A stretch of DNA of 64,000 nt, taken from assembly GCA_025642075.2 (NCBI GenBank), contig JAODUO010000619.1:503501-567500 (forward strand), in the 5' to 3' direction. Source of the DNA: Ridgeia piscesae (lineage: Eukaryota; Annelida; Polychaeta; Sabellida; Siboglinidae). Position 1 is the stretch's first letter; every line of letters begins with the position of its first letter. A program made the translations under genes and the position numbers. Below, piece after piece: positions 36,101-51,100 of the stretch. The notes beneath the pieces were generated by a model. That model was not told where the DNA came from. It ran no database searches and worked only from the letters and a program-made list of their open reading frames with translations.

Positions 36101-39100
36101 CGATATTATGTCCTTGTTACAGTGGTATTGAGGTCTTGTTACACATTAAAAACACTATGACTCTCTTTTGACATTTTCTACAGGTCTTTAACCAGATCCA
36201 GTTAGAAATATTTTCTAAATACGGTATAATGAATGCTACGCCAAAATTTTGTTTGCAAGCAACTGAATCTGCAAGCTGCATAAAGGCAACCAGGAGAAAC
36301 TACATTTTCAGTTTTAGCCCAAGCAGAAATGTAAGTGTAGCCAACATGCAACCACACAACACATTCATGTTTTATATCTGAATCCATCAAACTGCATATT
36401 AATGAGGGCTGAATTCCAGTGCATTGTTGTCTAGGAAATTAAAAAGTGACGTTATGATTTTTTTTTAAATCACTAATTCACCAGTTGGTTAAAGAAATCA
36501 TGCTAAGTAAATCACAACTTACTATTATATATTTTATTAAATTACTTTTGAATGCGTTCTGAAGCTGTTGTGTTGTTTGTGAAGTTGGGTGTGGTCACAT
36601 GTGTAAAGTGACACATCCACATGGTCATACTATTTAACTTGGTAGCTCTCACATACATTCATATTCACATTACAACAACGAGCGAGTGGCTGTTTAGTTC
36701 TTCCCAAACAATTTTCACAGTTTACTGCAGTCATTAGGTGGACTGTGACGATCTGTGGAGATTCTGTCAATAACCAGTCATTGTGATTGCCCCGTGTTGA
36801 TTTCTACTGAGACCGTTGCCTTAAGGCTGAGCAATCTGAGGTCAAAATTATGAAGTGCTGTCATCCATCAAAGGTGGTGCACATGATTTACATAAATCAG
36901 GTGAATTTTAGACCAGAGTTTCGGAGCAAACTGTTTATATATTTAGATAAATAATCATCAGTATACCAGAGGTTTCGGCGTTTCCTTTTTAGAATTTTGC
37001 TTTGTGTTTTTAATTAAAAATTATTACAAATGTAGCATCTTTATGATTACTGTTACATCAAGAGGAATCTTGCTTGCACATTAAAAGTTAATACAAACTT
37101 TCAACATAATACAAATATATTTATGTAATATAAAAGAGTAAAATAAAATATATCGGGTGTAGCCAATGGTAAAGAAAGTATATGTATTAAGTAGTTGTCC
37201 ATTTTACTTGTTGTTTCATGGGCGACAGGTTAATTCAAGGTAACTGTGTGTCCTGCGAATGGTTAATGTATAATAGTTTACAGGAAGCTAGTTGGACATG
37301 TTCTGATGTCAACCTACACAGCTGTTGCAGGTTCTGTTATGTCAGGTATTTGTGATCAGATGTTTCAGGCAGCACCCGATGACAACATTGTCATAGGATT
37401 GTATTGTACTCAGTCCACCCTGTGCGTCATCGACTCATCGTCAGAAATTCTTAATGTTATTGGACTGTTTATACTAACTACCCGGGTAATGGATGTGTTC
37501 AGTATGAAGTGAGACATCCTTGTGGATCCAATTAATTAGGTATATGGAGTGAACTTTTGTTGTGTCTAGAAAAAATAGAGTTATGCTTTTTAAGGGGTAG
37601 TTTAATTTTGTTGTTTCTTTTTATAACATGTTTATATTTAGCCTAGATGTTTACTTAATGCTGTCTTTTAAATACAATTTATTTTAACTTCCAAAAATAC
37701 TTTAGATCATTTTTATCTTATTCCTGCGATGGAACAGGTTTTTTATTTGGATATACAAAGCATTATCAGGGGTTGAAATAGTGGTAGTCTGGTATCCGAG
37801 GACTACCAGAAATTCAATCGGACTACCAAAGATGATGACAGCAGTAGTCTGATGGACTACCACAAAATATGGGAATATTTTTCAAACTTTGCGTTTGTCC
37901 TGTTATTTCTGGGCCATATGACTACCACATATATCTGAGGACTACCAGATTTCCCAACTAAGTAATCCTGCTGACTACCAAAAATTGTTGAATTATTTCT
38001 ACCCCTGGTTATGAATGTATACTAACACTGATTATACTGTACATTAATATCTGTTGACTGTACTCATGTGGGAAACTTGTAAATGTCTTATTAGAAAGCC
38101 ACTCCTTGTTTGTGGCTGTCATCTGGTGAATAATGTACACAACTGGATTCCTCCTTCATTCTAATACCCACTTAGTTGACATCCACACATTTGGTGACCG
38201 TTTTCAACACTAACTGCTTCCTTCTTCAATGCAAAACTGCTCAGGGAAAACCCATGATGTCATTGTGACATACCATTCTTACTTTCAAAGGGATTCTTTT
38301 GGACGGTAATATCAGATGATTCATCACTGAAGTCATAAGGTGACTGGGCGTTATTTAACAGCAACGGTTTTTGAAAGTTTAATAAACATTAGCAAATAAG
38401 CAACATGCAGTAACCACAATTCACTTTTGTAAGAAATTAACTTACAAAAACAAAAAAATCTTGGAGCCATGAACAATATATTCACTTTTGGTTTGTAATT
38501 TGCATTAAAATTTATAATGATATTTGAAAAATCATGCTGTTACCTTTGTCATATAAAAATCATATTACAGATACCTCAAAAACTCAATGTAACAAACACG
38601 TTCTTGCAGGTGTCCTTGTCACCTAAGTAACAAGAGTGAACATGGTTAATGCATTGTTCACCAGGTGGCTCTGGTGTCGTGTGGTAGTCACACCAGTGAC
38701 CACCAGGTGGCATCACTGTGGTCGGGGTTTAGCATGTGATTACTCTGTAGAGTATGGTAGGTTTGCAGTTGTAGTATATACCAGAATTGAATAATAATTT
38801 TTATGATTTCATTTATTGTGTAACAATTGACACAAGTTAAAGTAATATTTGCCTGGTAGTCTGCTGCTGTGTTCCTGACTTTGATTGAACGCTAGCTAGT
38901 GTTCTACAAAAACAGTTTTAGGTGGGCCAGCCAGCTATACTACCAAAGTCTCTCATTGTGTTTATTGAGTGGTTTGACAGAGTTAGAAAAAGAGGAAGAA
39001 AAAGCTTAAAGCTGGAATGTATGAAAAAGCAGGAATGTCTGAGACAGTCTTTTATTAAGGGTGAACAGTACAAGGGTTCTTTGTGAGATGTGCTGTGTTG

Positions 39101-42100
39101 AATGTTGATATCAGTGACATATCACCAGGGATAGGTCCAGTTACATAACTAGTCTGTTCAGTTATGTAACGGTAATGCATTACAGGCAAAATACTGTAAT
39201 TGATTTCAGTGTGGGTATGTTTGTAAATGTGTTATGATGTGTAATTGTAAAAATTAATATACAATACATCAAATAATAATAATAACTAAAGTGACCAATT
39301 TATTTAAAAAAGGTAATATCTAACTGTAAATATTTTTTTTCTTTTTTTCATGTGTATGGTTGGGTGTAGTACAGTCTAAACCTGGTTATAGATATTGCTC
39401 TAAAATTGTATAATTTAATATGAAATAGTTTCCTAATATTCCAGATAGCATAGATACTATTGTTATCTGTGTAGTCTAAAGTTTGGTAAATTTAGTTTGT
39501 TTGGCTGTTAGGGTGACAGTATGAGTTCAGTTCAGTGTGTTTGGGTGGAGCTTGTTTTCAGCAGGACCCACTCAAATGTTTGTGGAAAGTTAGATAAGCC
39601 TGGCAGGTGAGAAATGTAGCAACAGTTTACAGTATTTGTGGTATTTTTATGCAATCTATTGCTGCTATCGGGCATTGATAAACATGTTATCACTATTTAA
39701 TGCACACATAAAACAAATGCCAGAAAGGACTTCGCTCGGCTTCAGTGACCAACATGAAGAATTAAAGAAATAGTTCAGTAATGGGTTACATCTTTTGAGC
39801 ATTATTATTAATTAATTAATTATACATTTTAATGATGATTAACTGTTTCTCTGACATAAATAATCTGGGGGATATTTGAACAACATTAATAAATAAAAGT
39901 GCCATTATTTTTATTCATTGTAAGATGAAATGGTCATGTCTGATTATTAAAAAACATTAATTTGTGTTAATGCTGTTAATGTGTTAATTTTTTTTTTAAA
40001 TTGGAAATTGTTTTATATTTAAACTTGGTTAAACCGAGAAACCAAGCCAGATATCCAGACAGACATCACACCCCCAGGCAGTGTCAGTTCTACAGGCCAT
40101 ATCTTTTTGTACGCCCCTGGGAGATATTATATATAACTGTTTAGTCAAGCATTCGTGGAATGTCTCCAAGCAGATACTAACTTTTTTAGAAGAGATGCCT
40201 TCCATTTTTTGATAACGTTGGCCTGCCTTTTTGCCTGACTGAATGTCCTACAGATGTGCGGTGCCTTGCAGTGGCTGGCCATAGAGTAGGATACATTTTT
40301 CAGTCGTGGCAGCTGTGGAATTAGGTGATAAGATCCAGGGGAGTTTGTATAAATAACCTGTGCATTACAAGAGCCTAATCACATAGGACAACATGGCCAC
40401 GCATTCCACGCCCTGGTGACTTCACTGCATGTGGTATATGCATTCTTCTCATAATGGTTTGTGTGTTTTGTCAGGGGAGGGGGTCCACTCAAGGGTCAAA
40501 GTGAATGGAAGCAATACATATATGCATATACAATTATTTAAGTCTTTAATTAATTATTAAGATGTACTTTCTTGTATGAACTTGTGTGATATCATCTCGG
40601 TATATTGGAATTGTGATGGGAAGATAACAAACATGTTGCATCTGTTGGCTATCCAAAAGATCGAAAATCAATCAATGTAATAGCTGTGTTCATTTACATA
40701 ATAAATCTTTAATAAACTTTTTGAAAGTAATAATGTTTGTGCTGGTCACATGCTGATATTACATGTAAATGTAATGAATTTAACAGAAGTACAGAAGTTC
40801 TAGTATGGCATTTATAAATCTTATATACCTATACAGCTGTAGTGGTATTTAAGGTGGAGTCAGACATAGGGTGCATACTATAGTTGAGAACACTTTGTCA
40901 AGTGCCCCTTGTACACCCTTAAAAGCTGAGGCACAATAATGACTTGTAGTACACACATACTTCTGTGCACCTAGGATATTGTCAGATCGTGCCCCGGAGA
41001 AGTAGCTGCTAGTAAGTAATACGGAAGCAGAACCACTGATGTAAACAAACATTATCCGTAAACTGTTGTAGTCAACTATGCTGAAAATGACAATAACGTG
41101 TCTCAAGTGACACTCTCAGCTAGTTTAATTTGGTAATAAATATATGAGTTTTTAAGTTTTTAAAATAAATAGTTTTTGTCTATTCTTATCATTTATTTAA
41201 CATATGGTGCCAATTAGCCATATACATTCATATGACATTTACATTTTTTTATGATTTATTTATTTTTTCTTAACAATTAATTTATCAATCTTTTTTAATT
41301 CAGATATATTTTAAATTGTTTGTATTGCTGTTTATTTATAACTAATCTGTGAGTGCAGTGATTAACATTGAGCTAGACATTGTGCGATAGAGGAACTACT
41401 ATTTATTCTATCACACACATTTTAGCCACATCTCATACACTACACTGCACATACACTTGAAAATATTGTGAAGTATCTTAGAACTTTGTTAACTCAAATT
41501 TTGCTATAAACTTAAACACCCATCATAACATGAATATTGAGCAACATCTGTGAGTTTCCTGAAAGACTCGCTACTCTGTAAAGAGTACTCGGAATGGAAA
41601 TACACCGATGGTTCTCTTTATCTGTTTGTGGAAAAAACCAGCAAGTTACAAGAAAGGAATTTTTGTGAATGGACCCAATGTGGGTTGTTGTATGAGTGTG
41701 TCAGTCATGTGGCTTTCCCCAGAAGAAGGTCATTACAACATCCAAGATGATGGCATAGATTAAGTCAAACGATAACAAGCTTCAAGAATGGTATATCTCA
41801 CCAAAAACTATAGCAGATGTTACATTATCAAGGAATGTCCATGCACGACTCAGTGGACCTTAAGAACACTTCAAACAACTTTCTTTTTTAGCCCAAATCA
41901 CACAGGCAGAAAACCCCTGTACAAAAGAAATTAAATACTACACATTAAGCAATGGGTAATGATGTGTAGTATTTTTTCAGTTAACATCAAATGTGTCAGG
42001 CTTGTCAGTCACATTCAAGATCCATTTGAAGTTCAGATAAACGAACCGTATGAAAGGACTCGTGAGTATGTCATAAAAAGTCATAAACACTTATATCTAT

Positions 42101-45100
42101 ACAGAGAGGTTTTAATTGCGCGAGACAGACATCTTAATTCTGAGGATTGTATATTAGTAAGAGTGCACTTTTGACGCTAGTTAGTAATGGATTTTGTTAT
42201 TGTTTTGTCATGATTTCCTAGTAAATAGCAAGTATGGTAAATTTAGAAGATATTTGTCAAGTGTGATAGTCATCAGTGATAAGGGTTCAGGCACTTCCTG
42301 CGTGGTCTCTACAGTTGACAGCTTATGGAATGTCAACTGAAGTCAGTGTCGTCATTCAGGGGCTATTAAATTATAAGCGCTTGCAGCTTGTGCCATGTTA
42401 TGTACAGCAACTTGTCAGAAATAGCCAGTGTTATGAAAGACTGCCAGCTCTGATAAACATCCTGGTTGTCATGTGTTCTGAGTACCCGAAGTGATTATAG
42501 ATTGCACTGGACATAGAGTATAATGTTTGCATGATTCCGCCCATAAATCACACACACGCACGCATGCACGCGTGTACACACACACATGCACATACGGGCA
42601 TGCGCTCACACATGCATGCACAAACACAATGCTTGCATTCCTCAACACAATGGACTGAGTGTACATGCACTGAGACACCCTGTGCTCTCACAATGGACTC
42701 TTCCGTTGGTTGTCAACTGGAATGGTGTAATTTGAGGTAGCTGAAGGTCCCCCAGTTGTGCAGAAAACAAGATATCTGCAGCCTGTTGAGTGATTACTGC
42801 ATTCTTTAGGACTGTTATCAGTGACAGCACCTGGCTGTTGGCTCGACCCTCCTGGGGAAAACCACATGAATGGCCCATTCATATAACCACCCTGCCTCTG
42901 GTTCATTCACAAAAATGCCTTTCTTAATTGTAGCTTGCTGGGTTTTTTCAAGGGTGAAAAGAATTGGCAGGGTTTGTATGGCTGTCTTATCGCTGTACAC
43001 TTCTTACAGCTGTTGGGCCAAGCAGTTATGTAAGCAATAAAAGAGGGAATAGCTTGGTTTCTTACAAGAACTATACATGGCAGTCTAGCAGGTGATATTA
43101 TAAGGACAAAGCAGGTGGTTCACCCAGGAATGATAATTTACAGTGCCATCCACCAATACCAATCTTCGTTGATTATCTGACCCTTAATAATCATACAGTG
43201 GTGATAGTGTCGGCTACAATGAAGTTTTCATAATTTTTTCAGAGGGTTGGACTACCTCAGGGGTAGTCAACATTTTACATTTACACACCCACTGCAGCTG
43301 TTTGAACAAAAAAAATTAAGTTTTGATTACTGCTTTTGGAAAGATTACAGATATGAATTCTTGTCATGTGTATTTCCAATTTTGAAAGGGCAATTACAGG
43401 ATTAACATTATTGCTGAGATATGAAGATATGATAGGATAGTTGCTTACTACTTTTTTATGTAATATAAAATATACCATGATGTACATTTTAAAATCTTTT
43501 TTCTTTTAAACTTTTGTATGATTCCATGTACGGTTTATTGTGATGTGTGTACGCGCGTATGAATGGGCTGGTCCTGGAGATACGGCGCTCTAGAAATGCT
43601 AGTAATAACAATAGGTTCTATCATACTTTGGTTGTCTACCCAGGAATAAATTCATCTTTGCACTAAACACAAGGTTAATGTGTATCAGGGGTGGAGCTGA
43701 CAATTAAACTGTTATCCGGGGTGAGTTCTGTCATGCATTTCCTGTTTAGCCACCAATTCCTTTGTCCAGTGTGCAGTGTGTGCACCCTATTCCACCAATA
43801 ACCCAAATCCAGATTCATCACATTTCTAGCTAACCAGACAGACAGAACAAGAGCCTGGGTTTTGAGATCTGAGTTGCTAGGCACCAATGTCTCGTGAGAC
43901 ATGCAAGGAATGCTTTATCTGTGCTGGAGCTGTCCCTTCATTCAAGAAGCCCTCCTGCATTCATTGGTCCCTGAAATAAGACCCTACTAGCGCCCTCTGC
44001 TGAGACAAGGCATGAACTGACTGTTCCAACTGGCTGGGTCATAGGTCGAATTCCTCACATACCACAGCTGATAATTAAGTTAGCGCTGCGGCTAGCATAT
44101 AGAGGAAAGTCATTGTGGCAGTGTTGATACACAAGTTTCGCTCTTTGACCAGCAAACAGTGTTCGTTGGAATCGGGTTGTCTCGGCAGTTGTGGAACAGG
44201 ATAACAGTGCACGTTGACTGTGAAAATGACCGATCTGTATCCCTTCATGGCCTGGACTCCGTGGCATCTCAAAGGTAATGCTTATTTCTGTACTTCCTTC
44301 AGAAGTGGTTGACTGTATTGGTTAAGTCATTTCAAAGGTTGGTTGTACCTGGCTTAGAACTGCTGGTCTGAACACTTTGTTGTAGGTATGTGATGTTTTG
44401 GTGGATGCTTAAATGTTTCTATTTGTTTTGGGTCTGTAAACTCTGTTCAGTGATAGAATGTACTATTGATTTCTGGTTGTCCTTGTTCTTTTATATGTTA
44501 AATGTGACTCAACAGTTCAGATCCGGAGATTTTCACAACCAATATATTATGTTCATGTAAAGGTAAATATAAATGAAGTAAAAAGAAAAATGTCAATATT
44601 TTTACAAAATGAATAATTTAAATATTTATCTGGCAGTATGATATTAATGATACTTGATTTATTACTATTCATAAGATGATATATCCTCAGTATGTGCATT
44701 GTTTTGTTTGCCATCATGACATGACACGAATGGATTTTGTTGTATTTTGTGATTTTTATGTAAAAATTATAATATATCTGTTTTGTTTCTGTGTGTAATT
44801 AACACACTTACATGATGCCATTATATAACACTTCAAGTTTTGATGGCAATTTTAAGGCAGCCGTAATGATTTATGTGTAAGCTTTGAATAGTGCATTTAA
44901 TATGACCTACCACATTACAGTGTACAATGATTTGAATTTTTTGCATCCTGATTTTGTTATGGAAACCTTTGAATATATATGCCAAATGACTGTATAAAAA
45001 TAAGGACATTTGATTAGCACTAGAATACAAACTCATTCAGTGATCTGTGTAGCCATGTCACCCCCAGCACCGTTGCATGGATGTTGTTGTAATCTGCCAA

Positions 45101-48100
45101 TCCCTCCAAAAGAACAAAAAAGTCATATAGAACGTTTGCCAAGTACAGTGTATGAACTTGGCAAAGCATCTATAAGTACCATTTAAGACTTTTGTATGTT
45201 TAATAACCTGCTTCAAGGAACAATAGAATGTTGAGAGTAATACATTTTCAGGGTAATACCTTACGAGACTGTGTAACGTAAATTGAAAGTGTTTTTCAAA
45301 TTATCTTTAAATCAATTATTACAGTTTTGCTTTGAAACTTCAGGACCTGATTACTAATTCAATACATGTAACAATATAAACAGTGAAGGATAATTTAAGA
45401 TTGGTTTTGGTTAAGATTATGTTCATAGATCTATTAATACAATACAAATTATTATTGCAGAAAAATCATTGTGTACATCAAGCAATACGTAGATTACCGT
45501 ATTCTTTAAGTACAGATACAATTTAACAAGCAACATTGGCAAAAAACAAAGGAAATAACACTACTATAGATATAATTTCAAGATGTAATTTTTTTTAAAT
45601 ACAGTGTTTTAAATTTTTGTGTAGGTGTCACGGATTGACACACAAAAGAGCAGTTTTTTTTTTCTAAGTAGACACAAGTTATGCTGACATAAATAGCTTC
45701 ATAAACATCCTGTCATTCAGACGCTTGCCAAACTGTCCGCCTGTGAAGCCAGCAATGACAGGGCGGGAGATACCTGACATACCCTGACCCCCATGACCAT
45801 GCCCACCCACGTAAAGCATCTGACCCGGCCACGCATAACTCCGGTCGCTTGTGCGGGTTGGTGAAAGAACCTTTTGCACTACAAAGTATTCATTGCGTTA
45901 TATACCGGAGTTATAATGCCAGCATGTGTCACTGGTCTTGTGGTGGTTAGTCACAGGTCCTTGTCAACCCTAGCTCACTCCCACACACAATGTAGTCCCG
46001 TCACATGCATCTTCACTTCTTTGTTTCCTGATGCTCTCGTCCTTGTCACAGTGACACAATAAAACATTATTGGCAGTTGTTAAACCTGTCTCTGCTAGTC
46101 AGATATTTGCTCGTCTCATTTTAGAATCACTTCGCGATAAATTAAACAACATAGCCATGATCATTTATCAGGTATGTTACTTATTTTAAAGAAATTATCT
46201 GAAAAAAATTACTTTTGGATAGAGTAGGCCAGTGTAAGATTTAAAAGAAATGACAGAAGATATCTGCTGTGAATAAAATAAAGCTGTTCATGCTACTGCA
46301 TGTTATCTGGTGAACTATCAAAGTCAATCATTTCAACTGTTGACAGATTCTTACATCATTGAGTATGATTTGTGATGGGTTAAATTACTTTAGTAAAGTA
46401 GTTTTATGTTTTTATTATACCTGCAGAGATAATGACAATATGTGAATGGTTGGTAAGTCTAACTTTGGTAGTCAGTAGAGCTCAGTGTACAGTAAAGATG
46501 ATGGTGACTTTCAAAACGGAAGCTGTGTTGGTTGAAATGCTTTTTGTGAGATGGCGGTGCAGTTTTGCTGCATAAAAACATCCAGTACCTCTTCAATATC
46601 AATTAGTCAGCCGTCAGGAATCGTTAGCGTTGTCAACACACATGCGAACTGAGTATGCATTATGCCATGAGAGATGGAAAGCATAGGTTTTGCATAATTT
46701 CTCCACTTCATAAAAATGTAAAATATGTAGAGATTAAAAAAATTAAACTTGATTTATTGGGAAGATATACTGTAGATGTTTGGAGTGAGGTTTTGACTGA
46801 GCACCCTCATAGCTAGACACTCTTGTCTGGGCAGTAGTGGGCTGGCTGTGTGACCATGTTTATTTCCAGTCTCACAGACACGGACACGTCTTTCAGCATC
46901 AAAAGACCATTATTCACAACAGCACAGACAGTTAGACACCTAGATGGTTGTGCGATGTGATGTTCAAAGGAAGTAATCGCCACTTGCTTGTATTCAAATG
47001 TGCATTTGATGGTTGGTTATTAGTGCACGGTTAGTTCTGCTGCTATTTTTGATTATTTAAAAATTAGAAATTTCAAGGCTGCTAGCATGGAACGGGTGAA
47101 AACACCTATGTTACTGAGTGATAGTTAATAAGCAGCACTTGTATACGTTTGCAAAAATCCCAGAATATCTTAAGCACTGATTGTTTGTTTTCATGTGAAA
47201 TGTCCATACAAATTTACACTGAATGCAAGTTTTGACTTGTAAGGGTTGTTGTGGGAGGAACAAACTTTCTGGACTTCAGAAACCAGCCCTAAGTGGACAT
47301 GCCATGTAAACAGTTCCTGTCCCATCGTTGGGAGAAATGCCACCGATGTTGGTTGGCGTTCCTCTCTTTGGGATCACACGGGGGAAGGCAACACGCAGCC
47401 CACACGCACACGTCATAGGCTAGTTTCTCACCACTCTACTCAGTCGAGCCATCTTGACGTTGTTTATTCATACGTCTTTACTTGTTTTTCTGTTGTCCAT
47501 CCATTTTCCCTGTCTGTCTTCATTTTCCCATTTCAGTTGTGTTTTTATCTTGTGTTTTCGACACACGTTCCACTCTGGTCGACTGAAGGCATGCCCGTTT
47601 TTGATGTACGTACTATGAAGGAATCTCTCTGTACGTACTATGGAGGAATCTCTCGGTATGCACTATGGAGGAATCTCTCGGTATGCACTATGGAGGAATC
47701 TCTCGGTATGCATCCGCAGTATTTCTGATCTAAACCCTGTGGTTTTTCTCACGTTTCCATGCAGTTATTTGTATTGGGTTGACAAGCGGGCAGATTTCGG
47801 GAGTTTCCGCACTACGCTGATTGGTGGATTGAAGTGGGAAGGGATTGTCTCGCCCGCAGTCCACCATATGCTACATCTTGGATTAGCTCATTGCTCTGAT
47901 TCTCTGGAATGTTTGACCCCTGCACAGGCTGGCCCAGTGTGGGAGATGGGGCTGAGGACCCCACTAGCAATCCAGCCAGGTAGCCTGGTGGTTGTGTGTT
48001 CGCAGGATTCGTGTATTTGAGGTGTTTCTCTAACACAGGTGAGCGGACGTTCATATTTTCTGCGTCCCAGTTTGCGATACTCTGTCTAAGATGAGTGAGG

Positions 48101-51100
48101 GCTTTAAAAAGATTTATCATAATATTAAAAAATCAAAAGTGGTAATGGCTGGTAAATATTCAGTTGAAAAAAAACGTCATGAGTTTTTTGTAAGTAAACA
48201 TGCATGGTCACTCTGCTGTTTGTAACTTGTAATACAAGTAAACATGTTACAGACTCTTGTTAATATTTATTATATGGTGTAACGATAACTAATTAGAGTA
48301 TATTACCAGGTAGTTCATATTAAAATGTGTTAGATATTTTTTGGGATTTACTTTTTTATACATTTTATTATTCACTATGAAGGGCAGTTAACACCAAGAT
48401 GAGTAATCTAGTAATTAATTAGAACTATTGTTGCCGGACTGAAGTGAATGTTTGCCTGCGGCATAATGTCACACTTACATTTGTCATAATTGTTTCATAG
48501 TTATCCACTTTCCCGCAGTCATTGTGTCAGTGAATCAGTGTGTGCCACAATGACACTCCACACATTCCACTAGTGACGCCAGCTGCTGTCACTTGACGAC
48601 ACGTCAGTAGGAGTTGCGCATTTAATTTGGATTAAACTATCCAGTGGAGCCGCGACACGCGCGTTGTTAATTAGCAAGTTTGCGCCAGTCGTGCCATGAC
48701 GGCGACAGACAGGCTGACAAATATGCCCGATGAAAGAGCATTCCTAAGTACCTGATCCATACCTGCCCGTGTCGTGGAGCACATCTTTGTTGTGATAATT
48801 ACCTGTCTCCTCTCACCCAGTCTTTGATCGCTTCCGTTTCCATTGATTGTGTTGTGGTCAACAGGGTAACTATTTGGTGGTGACATCACCGCGAGTGCGC
48901 GGTTCGTTGCTTGGACAAGGCTGGACATTCTAGGTTTATTGAGACAGGCTGCTGGGAAACACATAGTCTGCCATATGGTTGGTTACAAAGTCACGGCTTA
49001 TGTAGTATCTCTGTCGCTGATACTTTGTCCATTCAAGCCCTGGGATCTGTATGCCAACAAGCACATTATGCCATTTTCATGTTGGCACTTGTAGAGAAAT
49101 CATTGTCACTTGATTATACTATATTATACCAATTTCTGTCTCATTACATAGAAAAAGTGTATAATGCTACATGTATTATTTTGGCTTTCTTTATTTCTGA
49201 AAATATTCAATAAATTGGGCACTATTTGGTAAGCAAACAAATTGTTGTTGACGATTAGTTGCTGCATGTTCCAGGAGAGGCAGCACTGAAACGAAACATG
49301 GAGCATCATGGATCTCCATTGAAGATGAAGCGATTGCGAGAACAGGCACCCTGTTTAATACAGCCACCTGCTTTCGACTTCCACGTCGCACAGTCAAACC
49401 ACCAGGCGGAGTGCAACCGGAAATGTGCAGGCACACAAACGTGAGTGGCGCGTTTGTTTTCACCATCATTGTAATCACGAGATAACCTGTGGATAAGTTG
49501 ATTAGTTGATGGCGTTTTACTGTGTTTATAGAGCATATCTTACGGACAAGTGTCACTTTAGATTACTTGTTTAGTATGACCAAAATACATTGACTGACCA
49601 GTGGTGCATAAAAACAGCTTGTTTTTAATGAACACTTCTGAATTAGAACCATTTCTGCAAAAGCCAAGAAACATGACAGGAATAGTTCAGACCACCCTAT
49701 TTTGGCAGGAAAGCAAGTAAAACATGAGGTCCTAATATGTAACCTCCATATTCCCCCCCCCATGCCGGCAAAAGGTTAGGATAATTCCTTTGTGTACCAT
49801 ATTCAGTGCAACGTGTTTTTAAGCATAGTCTACTATGTGGGTTATACATGCACGAGAATAATGTGTTCATATTGCATATACCAAGTATTTGGTGATATCC
49901 ACATTTACAGATAGATTGAATCATTGATTCTAGCCAGTGTCTCATTGTGTAGAAATATCATTAAAATAAACATTAAAAGGATCAAAAGCGACATTCAAAT
50001 CTGTGAAAGTTGCCTGTGTTCCCAGTAGGGTGACCAGTTTACATTCGATGGAGTGTGACCAGTTGGTGGAATGTAGTAAACAGGAAACAGTAGGACCCTT
50101 TGTTACTCTTGTGAAACAACACTTTACAATAGTGGCCTTGGAGCCGCCTGCATATTACCAGTGTAGGCTTATTGATAAATAAAGACAGAACTGTTGTGGA
50201 CTTTCTGTACGTGACAGTCTTAATAATACACTGTAACAACAAAATTGCATGTGAACATCGATCTTAATAATAACAACAAAATTGCAGGTTGCTAGATGAA
50301 GAAATAAGAATGACAGATGAATGCACATTAACTATGTGCCACCATCAGAAATCCAGTTTATATATACTCCCCTGTATCATGGTTTTTAGGGTAGAGGCAT
50401 CTAGACTTGAGCTATAAAAGTAATAAAACATTGGACAAAATGATAGGGTTCATTTGTGGGTCTTAAGATTTCTGTAACTTGCGGTACAGGTGTAAGCCAC
50501 CGAGGGCCGGCACAGGGCAGGTGGGTGTAGATGGGAGTGTCACACAAGGGAGGTGTGCTGGCTACAACAGACTGGCCCAGGTGGCATGGTGTAGTTTGTG
50601 CGAAGTATGTTAGGAATGTGACAGCTACTACCCCCTGGTGGGGGTTAGCAGACCTCAAACTGAGACGGCTCAGTAACTTTAGCGCGTTGTAACGGCGACC
50701 TATATAATAGGCAGTGGGTTCAACTAAACGGCCAGAAATGAAGTCAAATTTAGCTGGGAGGTCTGAAACAAAGTTAAAATTTTTAGGTTTGGCAGTTAAG
50801 TATATCCGTCACATTCTAATGATTGTTGTTTTGAAATTTGCATAATAGATTAGGTTAGGTTTTTATATATGAATAGTTTACCATAAAAAAATTATTTGCA
50901 GTTATGGAACATTGATTTTTTTGGAAAGTATGGGGTATTAAAAATTATATACCATTATTGTAATGCAAAATCTTGCTAACCTAAAAAAAGTTATTTTTGA
51001 GTTATTTATAGTTTACTTTATTCATGTAAAATACGGATTGTCTCATTCCAGTTCTAGGTATAAAACTGGTGTAAACAGTTCAGCTCTGACTATTGTCTGT

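Larger units (their letters stand above)
30126..44225 (+). other. VGLL4: VGLL4 intron 1, first part
   Basis: Long AT-rich intron. No other gene is recognisable. It holds a MITE-like element at 37767-38007, an octamer-rich inverted repeat (34.6-35.3 kb), a perfect 11-bp hairpin at 39140-39170 and dispersed repeats at 41.6 and 42.9 kb. Confidence 0.6.

Noticed and set aside
39140..39170. Perfect 11-bp hairpin GTTACATAACT/AGTTATGTAAC
   Set aside because: Too short and isolated to call an element; no flanking duplication seen.
47246..48020. Two overlapping 126- and 160-codon plus-strand frames
   Set aside because: They include a 25-bp tandem repeat, show no domain, and lie in a VGLL4 intron without splice support.
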